From positions 186,001 to 250,000 of the forward strand of contig JAMAHW010000035.1 in NCBI GenBank assembly GCA_023627715.1: a stretch of 64,000 nucleotides of DNA, read 5' to 3'. Shown here piece by piece: positions 55,823 to 64,000 of this stretch. Position 1 is the stretch's first letter. Each line of letters opens with the position of its first letter. The position numbers were made by a program, and so were the translations under genes. The notes below the pieces were generated by a model, which had not been told where the DNA came from, searched no databases, and worked only from the letters and a program-made list of their open reading frames with translations. Source of the stretch: Periconia sp. R9002. Its lineage: Eukaryota; Ascomycota; Dothideomycetes; Pleosporales; Periconiaceae.

Positions 55823-57098
55823 TTTTTCGGAAAAGAAAGCGAACTAGGGCGATGTATGAAGGGACGTTGAGTGTCTTTAAGCCTAGATGACAGCCACTGT
55901 CTGCCTTGGTCATTCGCTCATAAAAAGCATCCTTGCGAGTCAGTTAACGCCGGAGAAAAGGAATCGGTTACACCAAAAAAAATGCCACAATTGGCTGGTC
56001 AATCCGAGGAGGAAATAGCTGAGCACGTCATTTTCTTCAATGAATGGCAGGAGCAGCGACACGAAAACGAAGATGGCTGCAAGTGTGGGGAAAGAAAAAG
56101 CTGGGGTAGGGACTAAGGGTGGGAACTTAAAGAAACTTCTGGGTCGATCCTTCCGTAGTGAGACAGAGTAGGTTGCCCGGTGACCTCCCATTAGTCTAAG
56201 GACCGGAAAATCAAGCATGCAATGCTGCATCTCGCGCGGGTTAGTCTCGCTAAGTGAGATGGCCCAATAGTGTCCGTGGACCTGATTCTACCTTCCCATC
56301 CTGGTTAATCATGAGCATGTATGAAAGCAGTGCATCATTGTTCTCTGGTGTCGAAGGTTTCTAGCGCGGATGTACCTGCTTCAAATGCCTCCCCTGAAGT
56401 GCAGTTACGTAGTGATGAATCTTTTTGGCAGTAATGTAGAAAAAGAAGTTGGAGAAAATATCATTGCACAGTTTTGAAATTGCGCGCGATATTGATTATG
56501 ACAAAAAAAAGAGTTCGAATCTTCCTCGATCGGACGCACAAACATCTTAACTACTAATATCCCTGACGAAGTATTTTTACAACGTATCTCTACAGTATGT
56601 ATTGATACCAAACCGTTGCGTGCGGGTGTGGTTGCTTGGGAACGATGACTAGGGGATGGTGAAGCGCGGGGAAATTTAGACAACCCCGGAAATAAGCGTT
56701 GATCGACATCAAAACCCCTCATTCGTCATCGATGTTTCGTACACTCTCCTGGGAGCGCCGAATTTTTTCTTGATTCTCATCCTCGCTCGCTATCTTGGAG
56801 AAATTGACGAATCGGTCCGATCCGAGGCCAGAATCTTACAAGTAAAGTTTGACTCGCCCTACTACCGGTGTAAACGCCTCCGAGGAACTGGTAAGCGGTA
56901 TGCTTTCTTCCTTGATACCTGAGATAACATGTTCATGGGCAGCGCAACAGATGCAAAATTCCAGTGTCCTCGCGCACACCGTAGGACAAATCCATCGGCA
57001 ATCTCACAAGTTGAAAATCGGTAGACATTTGAAACAGCCAGATCTGAGTTAGGATTGAAAATGCACGAGCGTGCCATCGTATTTCCACAATTCTCCAG
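55823..57098. other. intergenic, 1.3 kb
   Basis: Promoter of the glycosidase-like gene and 3' flank of the AA9 gene. Several short open frames without domain content; nothing supported. Confidence 0.4.
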
Positions 57099-57890
57099 CT
57101 ATAAACCCCTCTCGTTAGGCTGCACGTAAGGAGTCGCATAACTCCATTCTTTCGGCCCAGGCATATCATAGCCTGTGGCATTGCCATGGAGATTCACCAA
57201 GATGCCTTTATCCCTCATTGAGTACAGCTTGTTCCCCGGGACACCGCCGCTCAAGGCCCGCCCTTTCCCCTTTCCCACCCTCAAATTGATACATTGCGGA
57301 TAAGACTGAGCTCCATCCAGTTGATCTGCGACATGCAGCGCGATGATCTCGTGTCGAAGAACGTACTGGCCTTCCGCCAGCTCCTCCGGCACCTTGACCG
57401 TCCACGAGAATCGGTTCGCAATCAGAACATCGGAGCCCCATGTCGTCCCCAAAACATCAGATCCAGTCCTGTTTATCCATCCCAACTCGTCAATCTTAAC
57501 CCACTCCAACTTGTTCTTGTCGACATTCGCGCAACTTCCGTTGCAATTCGCGAGATAAGAAAGGACGGGTCCCTTATGCGAAATCGGCCACTCGTTCCAT
57601 TGTAGCTTCAACGTATCACCCGCTGTGGTATTGACGTGGAGTCCTCCGGGTTTGGAATTGAAATGGCATGTGACGTTGGACGTGTTGAACTGCGAAGGCG
57701 GTACGAAGATGTTTCCCAGGTTTTCGGCAGACCAGGCGGCGAGTGTGGGTAAAGGTTTTCCGGTAAGTGCCATCTCAGGATCCCAGCCAGGGTAAACAAC
57801 TCCATTCGATGTGGTCACATTTGTTATGCGACCGTGCGCAGAAATCGTGGGAATGAGTGCGGCGAGGGAGGCCGCAGTGAGGAGCCACAT
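57099..57890 (-). CDS. AA9 lytic polysaccharide monooxygenase
   Basis: Copper-dependent oxygenase (former GH61) that cleaves cellulose or related beta-glucans outside the cell; 263 aa, no introns. The ATG at 57890 gives an 18-residue signal peptide (MWLLTAASLAALIPTISA), and cleavage leaves His19 as the N-terminal copper-brace His (HGRITNV). The second brace His is in EWPISHKGPVLSYLANC. The axial region shows LRHEIIALHVADQLDGAQSY and PQCINLRV. The catalytic domain ends with the VPGNKLYS segment common in AA9, and there is no carbohydrate-binding module. An upstream in-frame extension lacks an ATG start and conservation. Confidence 0.93.
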   Translation of the reverse strand: MWLLTAASLAALIPTISAHGRITNVTTSNGVVYPGWDPEMALTGKPLPTLAAWSAENLGNIFVPPSQFNTSNVTCHFNSKPGGLHVNTTAGDTLKLQWNEWPISHKGPVLSYLANCNGSCANVDKNKLEWVKIDELGWINRTGSDVLGTTWGSDVLIANRFSWTVKVPEELAEGQYVLRHEIIALHVADQLDGAQSYPQCINLRVGKGKGRALSGGVPGNKLYSMRDKGILVNLHGNATGYDMPGPKEWSYATPYVQPNERGL

Positions 57891-58318
57891 CGTGGGTGCA
57901 GGAACAAGGAAAACGAAAGAAAAGATAGAGTGGTACCCGCCACGCACACAGAATTTACCACAGTGCAGCAGACTCTCCAGATCTTATACCCCCAGACCAA
58001 ATTTTCAAGAATGAACGTCGGTCGTGTAATCTTTCCAGCCGAAAGAGCAAATCCACATAAAGGCCTCCACAATATTTCCGTCCAACTCTCCCTTATATCC
58101 CCACAATCAATCTCCACCACCTCTGCTCACAGGCCATGACAGCTGACACCAACGCTCGACCGCTCCATTTATATTGTTTCGTTACTCTATTTCTCGATGC
58201 GCATTGCGTAGTTGTTTGTTTCCGGCAAACATCCCTGTCACGCCAATCCCGTCAGCGTGTTCGCGTGTTTCATCTGGAAACATTGGCTTGATTGGCTTGG
58301 ACCATAGTAGCAATATAC
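57891..58318. other. intergenic
   Basis: AA9 promoter region. No other feature seen. Confidence 0.35.
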
Positions 58319-58564
58319 ATGCTACCACACGCAGATAAAGATCGACGTGTGCCGCGTAAATTTTCTCGGAGAGATGCAGACTTGCAGCGGCACGAGAATG
58401 TGGGGAGCGTCGGATTTAAAGGGCAATATGAAGTTCGGGAGAGAAACGTTGGAAAGGATATTGTGTTGAGCAAGATGGAGAAGGAGCATCATCGCGATGC
58501 ATGGCGGACGCTGTTTACTTGGGCTATAGAGAGGCAGAGGAAGCGTGAGAGAGAATTCCAATAG
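58319..58564 (+). CDS. small basic/charged ORF (tentative)
   Basis: An 81-aa ATG frame, highly charged, ending KMEKEHHRDAWRTLFTWAIE then RQRKREREFQ. The composition is protein-like and helical, unlike the low-information frames nearby. It has no signal peptide or known family. CACACGCAG just before codon 5 could be a splice acceptor, so this may be the last exon of a longer gene. Confidence 0.35.
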   Translation: MLPHADKDRRVPRKFSRRDADLQRHENVGSVGFKGQYEVRERNVGKDIVLSKMEKEHHRDAWRTLFTWAIERQRKREREFQ

Positions 58565-61266
58565 CTTACGTCAAATCGATTTGGGTATGTTCGAAGCAAT
58601 GTAAACCCAAATGAATACTCATATGCGAAGTTGCACAAGCGTGTAGGAGATCCAACAACACTGTGTGGCCTATATGGTAATACTGGCGGCAATCAAACTG
58701 CTCACTTAATAACGCGATGAACATCCAGTATAGAATATCGCCCCATTCCGCTTCCGTGCTCCATGTTCTCAATAAAGGGTCAAAGTGGAGCGTATTATTA
58801 TACCAAGAGCCGAGATGCCGTTAAACGGGATGCTACCACTCCGGCAACGAGTGCGAATGCATCGCATCTCAACTATTTAGAGCCTTGAAGCCTCTATTCG
58901 GACCAAGAGCTTCTCGTATTGTTACCAATGCTCTGGGATTTCTAAGAGCCGACAGCAACATTATGAAGTAGTATGACGTAGTTTACAGTTGGGTAACATG
59001 CCGTCTACACCTCTTCGCGAAAACCGGGTCATTGGACTAGCACACGCGGTACGAAATATTGAAGCAGTGATTTACCTTCACGGTGTATCATGATATCATT
59101 ACGATCTTGATATTGATTAAAGCTGTGACCCCTTATTTTTTTACGAACTTGTCCAAAGTTTGGACGAATATGTTGTGATTGGAAAGTCGAATTATTCGAA
59201 ATCATTGTGTTTTACTTCATATTGTTATGAATCGCTTCTTTTATCTACAAATGAACTGTGGGTGATGAGTATGTTCTTCAATCTTTGGCAGGGACTTCAG
59301 ATCATTAGCAGGCCCACATACGGTGCACACAAAAAGCCCTTCTTGACTGAACAACGACAGCATCCAAGTCGCCACGCAATACAGCTGCGGGAATTTTTTA
59401 ATCGCTATTAGTTCACTTTATAAAATTCCTGTTTCTTCTGGTTGCTCACCTATTTCTTCAGTTACTAAATCTCCAACCTAGAAAATCGATTTAATGACTG
59501 ACTCACGTGATTGCCAGCAGAGACCTTCAAATGGCTGAACACTGACCATTTCCATCAAAACTGTATGAGTGCAGCTTGAAAGCTTGCAGAATGTCATTGT
59601 TTTTTTATGGAAATAAAGCTCATGACTCCACTATCAAATCGAAGCACTATGTTCAGACTCACGCTTGTCTCGTGAATCTTTCACGACACTAAACACGTAC
59701 GTGGACTCCGGTAAATACGTACGTAGTCTCAACCCTTGCCAAGAAGGCCGGAAATTTTATAAATTGCGTAGACTCCAGCGGATTTTGACAAGTATCCAAC
59801 AACATATCAGGGGTAGTTCCCGTGTCCTGGTAGTTATGTGTTGATGTTCCAAGATAGTGGGCTGGTGTGATCGAGTCTTGGCGATGATGTACAGTACATT
59901 ATTGATAATGATGCATGCGTCTCTACAATGACTTGGCAGTGAAAGAGGGACAGTGATTCTGAACTTGTGAAAACGAGGTTTCATGATATAAGGAGGGTCT
60001 GGCTGTGTTGAAGGATAAAAAGTTGAGTAGAACAGTTGCATTCCCAATGTCTACATCAATTACCTACATACCTTTTGCTCGTGAATACGTATACCACCAG
60101 GAACTTTGAGCAATCAATCACGCAGTTTTCATAAGTTGGCGATGAAATTCTACAAGATTTCAGTACTGATAGTTTTGCTTCGTTAATACATCCTGCGAAG
60201 ATATCGTGGTCACATCACCGTGATGTTCAATACCCTTCATTTAGCTGCTATGTCGCAAATAGAAGTCATTGATACTTAGAGAACATAACAGCGCTCCTCG
60301 CTCTAGGCCATGCCCACAAACTCTATGACTTCATCGCGGTGGGATGTGTAATCCATCGACCAGGAAAGTCTAGATTGACGGGCAACGATTCCTCAAACAC
60401 TAGCGCGCTGTCCTAGTGAAGCTGTAGGACCACTTTAATTCTTGGCCGTGACTTGGTAACTTGTTACCATCAGGAGAGCGAAGCTCCTTTAATGCGATAT
60501 CAGGGCGCATTGTCCTGACCAGCAGGATCGAAGACGGCCATGAAGGAATTTTAGCCGGTGGGAGCGCACCACAGCAGACAAGCATTTTTTTCAACGCTTC
60601 ACTTAACCACATTCTTCGGACGAAAGGCATTCACTCCATACTTAACTGCATTGCACAAGCACTTCCGTGCCCATATAGGCGAACGCGTGACCGTCCCGTC
60701 CCAAGCTAAACAAACAGCATACCCGGGCCAGCGAGTCCGATTCTGGTTTCCTAACCAAAACACAAACAACCCACTAAAGAAGCACTTGGACGCGGTTTAT
60801 CGCAATTAAGAAATCCTTAGCATTCCGGCAAGGTAATCTATTCTGCTACGCATTCCACCAATCGCGACGGCAACAGTTGCCGAAGCTACGCTCGGATGAG
60901 GTTAGCACGTTACAGAATAGCCATGCGAATGACTGAAAAAAGGGAATGAGGTGAATAGCGAGGGCTACCAGAAACGAGGCACCGCCGTTGTTTCTAAAAA
61001 CAAGAGGAATAGTTGGAAACATGCGATAAGTGTTTTGCCTTTCCCCCCGCGGGTAAAAAGAGATTTGAGGTACCCGGAGATCGAGCCAAGAGCGGCGCTT
61101 TGTATAATTTATATGATGAAGCCTTGGACGGTGGCGTTAGCATAGGATGAACAGAGTTATATAAGGGATGGGTTAAGCCCGCAGAGTGTATGAGAGATCG
61201 TCACTGCGAATTTGGGATGCATTGAATCGGTTGACAAGGAAATCTACGTTTCGAAAAGTCAAGACA
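58565..61266. other. gene-poor stretch, 2.7 kb
   Basis: AT-rich, with only short open frames lacking conserved character. No repeats longer than a few bases noticed. The last 150 bp are the promoter of the deacetylase, with TATATAAGG-like sequence (TTATATAAGGG) near 61155. Confidence 0.4.
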
Positions 61267-62141
61267 ATGGGATTGAAGACCTTCTTCGTTGCTTCGTTGG
61301 CGGCTGCCGCTTCCGCGGTGCCGGTCACGAACCCTCTGGAGGCAATTCGGGCTGCCGGTCCTGCTGGTCAGTTTACTTTGCGGTTTTCAATGAGGTTGTA
61401 AGAGCATCTACTGACGGGACGTCTTTAGCTGGTGTCGTCATCACAAAATGCAGTGCGCCCGGCCAAATAGCTCTAGCATATGACGACGGACCATACCAAT
61501 ACACGTCGCGTCTTGCCCAGATTCTGAGCCAAGGTGGTGCCAAGGGAACGTTCTTCGTGACCGGGACCCTCTACGGTAGCTAACACTCTCCGTCACGTGA
61601 AAAACATCCACTTACGACCTCGTTAGGGTGCATCTACAACCAGAGATCAGCTGTCAAAGCCGCCTACGACGCCGGCCACCAAATCGCTTCGCACACCTGG
61701 AGCCACCCGCAGAACTTCGGCAGCATGTCCTCGAGTGACCTCACACAGCAGATGCAGCGCCTCGAACAAGCGCTCGTCAACATCATCGGCGTGAAGCCCA
61801 CGTATATGCGTCCCCCGTACCTTGCAACAGGCGGCAACGTGCTCTCCACGTTGAAAACGCTGGGCTACCGTGTCGTTACCGATGACGTTGACGCTGAGGA
61901 CTGGAACGGCAAAACGCCACAGCAGAGCCAGCAGAAGTTCCAGCAAGCAGGCACTGGTGGTAACGGCCACATCCCTCTCATGCACGAGACGTACCAGAGC
62001 ACGGTGGAGACGCTGACGCCGTGGCTGATTAACTGGGCTAAGCAGAATAACTTGAAGATGGTGACGGTTGCGGAGTGCCTCGGGGATACGCTCCAGGGCG
62101 CGTATGTGAGCGGAACGCCGAATGGACAGAGTTCTTGCTAG
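61267..62141 (+). CDS. secreted CE4 polysaccharide (chitin) deacetylase
   Basis: Carbohydrate esterase family 4 enzyme of 253 aa. Exons are 61267-61366, 61429-61575 and 61627-62141, with 62- and 51-nt introns in phase 1. Signal peptide at 1-18 (MGLKTFFVASLAAAASAV). All five NodB motifs are present: LAYDDGP (metal and catalytic Asp), SHTWSH (two His ligands), YMRPPY, DAEDW and IPLMHET. There is no chitin-binding module. It would N-deacetylate chitin oligomers or fungal wall chitin, in wall remodelling or to evade plant chitin perception; the last is family knowledge. Confidence 0.95.
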
Positions 62142-63243
62142 AGGAGAGTGATGCGGAGAAAGCGTTTAGTTAATAATGCCATCCTATGTGCATGCTCGGA
62201 GCATGAAGTTCATGTCCGAGGTTGTCCGCCCCCATGTCCATCTCTTATCTGATTGCTGATTCTTGCATTCGCGCCGTGTAACAAGCTCATGTTGTGGTTC
62301 GGTGAGGTACATGGCTTGTGTCAATTGTGTCATTCCCGTTCCATGAACACACGTGGCTTAACATCGGCTTGTGACTGGCACGTGATCATCCCACACGTGA
62401 TGCTTGGAATGGTGGTACAATCAAAAGCCCAGAGTACGCGTGCCTAAGCACTTGATCGCAAATGTAGCATTTCCCGAGCCTCCGAATGACGGATAACTCG
62501 GGTGAGAAAGATGCATGCTCATACGTGGTCATACTTTGGGGAGATGGCCGTGCGCGGATATCACAATGCGGAGATGTTGGATAAGAGAAGACCATCGCCG
62601 ATAGGGTGATACCATGCAATAGTTGGTGGTCTGGAATGCACATGATGATGAAAAGGGTTGCAAGAGCGAGAGGGCTTTACGTCTCTATTGTTGCTGAGGG
62701 TGCATGTCGGATTCGGCGCTGGTTTATGCTTTCGGTGAGTTGTTGACCATGTCAAAGGATCCTACAAGTAAGCGTGGGATGCATGTAAGCGAGCGTACTC
62801 GAAAGTCGGTATACCGTAAATTCAGTCACCCTCATCGCACAGCTAACGGCGAAAACGACAAAAATCCGAGCTGTGCATTGGAACAGTCTGTACCCTTCTG
62901 GCGAAGTCGAGTGCCACGGATCACACCAAAAGAGGCGCAGGCGTGGCGAGTCGCGGGCGAGGCAAGTGAAGCTGCCACTAAGGGCTGATACGTCATCAGG
63001 TGCTGGCCGTGATAGGCTGGATGCAGGTGATCTAAAGGGCACTAGCGCGCCGATAGCAGGCAAGCCTGCCCTGATACAAGTAGCCGACTCTCGCCTTGCT
63101 TTCCTGATCTCGCCCTGGCACTGTCAATCCAACAACTACACACCTACTACATAGCAGCTGTTGCCTTTCATCTATTGCTTGTCATTCACACATATCCGTA
63201 TTTTTCAACAACACCAAGCGCCTACATCTGAGATCTCTGTCGA
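62142..63243. other. intergenic, 1.1 kb
   Basis: 3' flank of the deacetylase and promoter of the exchanger, whose leader is CT- and CA-rich. No gene supported. Confidence 0.4.
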
Positions 63244-64000
63244 ATGGAAACTGATGAGCCTCCTATATCGAATAGTTTCAGGTCCAAGGCAAACCGCCTA
63301 GGCTTGGGGCGAAACAAGAAACCCAAGCCTGAACTTCCATCCCAGAACCAAGATGCCAACCACGACAGTAGCCAGAGCCATGGCACGGCTTCACACAATG
63401 GCTTCACTCAAAAGTCCTCTTCCTCGGCCCGAACCGTGTCCCCGGCTGAGAAAGAGGCGTCTCCCTCCGTAGAGCCCAAACCTCCCATGCCTACGCGCAT
63501 GCAGAATGGAATTAAACGATTTGGCAACCATACCTGGAATGCCATCACCCACAGCTGGGTTAATGTGCTCCTCGTGTTTGTGCCCATTGGCATCGCTGCC
63601 TATGCTGCTCACTTGAGCCCGGCTATTGTCTTCTCCATGAACGCCATTGCCATTATTCCTCTGGCTGGTCTGCTGGCGCACGCCACAGAGGCTGTCGCAG
63701 CCCGTTTAGGCGACACCTTGGGAGCGCTTTTGAACGTCTCCTTTGGTAATGCTGTCGAGTTGATCCTCTTCATCATCCTGCTCGCAGCGGGCCAGATTGA
63801 AGTCGTGCAAGCCGCCTTACTTGGCTCCATCTTGGCCAATTTGCTTCTCATTTTAGGCATGGCCTTCTTGCTTGGAGGTCTCCGGTACCAAGAGCAGGTA
63901 AGTTTGGAAATCATGGGATACTTGATCATCGCGCATGTAGCTAACCCCTATAGGTCTATAACAGCACTGTCACGCAAATGAGTGCGTGCATGCTCAGTCT
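63244..64000 (+). CDS. VCX1: vacuolar Ca2+/H+ exchanger, CAX/VCX1 type (5' part)
   Basis: Cation/proton antiporter that loads Ca2+ into the vacuole. Exons visible are 63244-63897 and 63954-64000, with a 56-nt intron (GTAAGT..CTAAC..ATAG), and the gene continues past the right edge. Residues 1-85 are a polar, probably regulatory tail. Helices then begin at WVNVLLVFVPIGIAAYAAHL and MNAIAIIPLAGLLAHATEAV. The first alpha repeat reads LNVSFGNAVELILFIILLAAGQ, with the family's G-N-A-V-E-L ion-binding motif. LGSILANLLLILGMAFLLGG and VYNSTVTQMSACMLSL follow. VCX1 is the yeast name used for the family; the exact paralogue is not established. Confidence 0.92.

Overview
The window is nuclear DNA from a filamentous ascomycete (Pezizomycotina). 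The evidence is 40-120 nt spliceosomal introns with GT..CTAAC/CTGAC..AG signals in most genes, three Zn2Cys6 regulators, a PTH11-like receptor, an RTA1 protein, an AA9 oxygenase, and many small secreted cysteine-rich proteins. The gene style would suit a plant-associated Leotiomycete (Helotiales-like), but that placement is inference. There are no prokaryotic features, no CRISPR array and no complete tRNA or rRNA. Splice models were built by hand: reading frame, splice-site consensus and total length agree for every multi-exon gene listed, except where stated.

Layout. 0-9 kb: 5' two-thirds of cytoplasmic isoleucyl-tRNA synthetase (-), a PTH11-like receptor (-), a small secreted protein (-), a GPI-type protein with two 61-residue repeats (+), a 31-aa ORF, and a Gal80-like oxidoreductase (-). 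9-23 kb: an orphan protein, an amidohydrolase (-), a secreted 6-Cys protein (-), a secreted ADP-ribosyltransferase-like protein (+), a KWD/HRSWTG-like protein (+), a Zn2Cys6 factor (-) divergent from a secreted PAF-acetylhydrolase (+), and a GNAT acetyltransferase that carries a signal peptide (+). 24-30 kb: a duplicated Kex2-type peptide precursor, an unidentified pseudogene, a second pro-peptide secreted protein, a DHHC-type acyltransferase with an in-frame TAG, and a repeat-rich stretch with a minisatellite and serial intron-like units. 30-43 kb: an MDR reductase (-) divergent from a Zn2Cys6 factor (+), an SDR, an 8-Cys secreted protein, a 2-oxoglutarate oxygenase (-) and a five-exon MFS transporter (+). 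43-58 kb: a GH106-like rhamnosidase (-) divergent from a Zn2Cys6 factor (+) across a perfect CGG-N10-CCG palindrome, an RTA1 protein (+), a carboxylesterase (-), a membrane protein (-), a six-hairpin glycosidase-like protein (-) and an AA9 oxygenase (-). 58-64 kb: a gene-poor stretch, a CE4 polysaccharide deacetylase (+), and the 5' end of a vacuolar Ca2+/H+ exchanger (+).

Working together. Much of the content is secreted: carbohydrate-active enzymes, an esterase, a phospholipase-like enzyme, and six or seven small secreted proteins typical of fungus-host or fungus-substrate interfaces. MDR, Zn2Cys6, SDR, 2OG oxygenase and MFS lie within 11 kb. This resembles the tailoring half of a metabolic cluster, but no backbone synthase is present. 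The most unusual item is the exon-duplicated precursor at 24.4-25.0 kb, which encodes two near-identical four-cysteine peptides separated by Lys-Arg.
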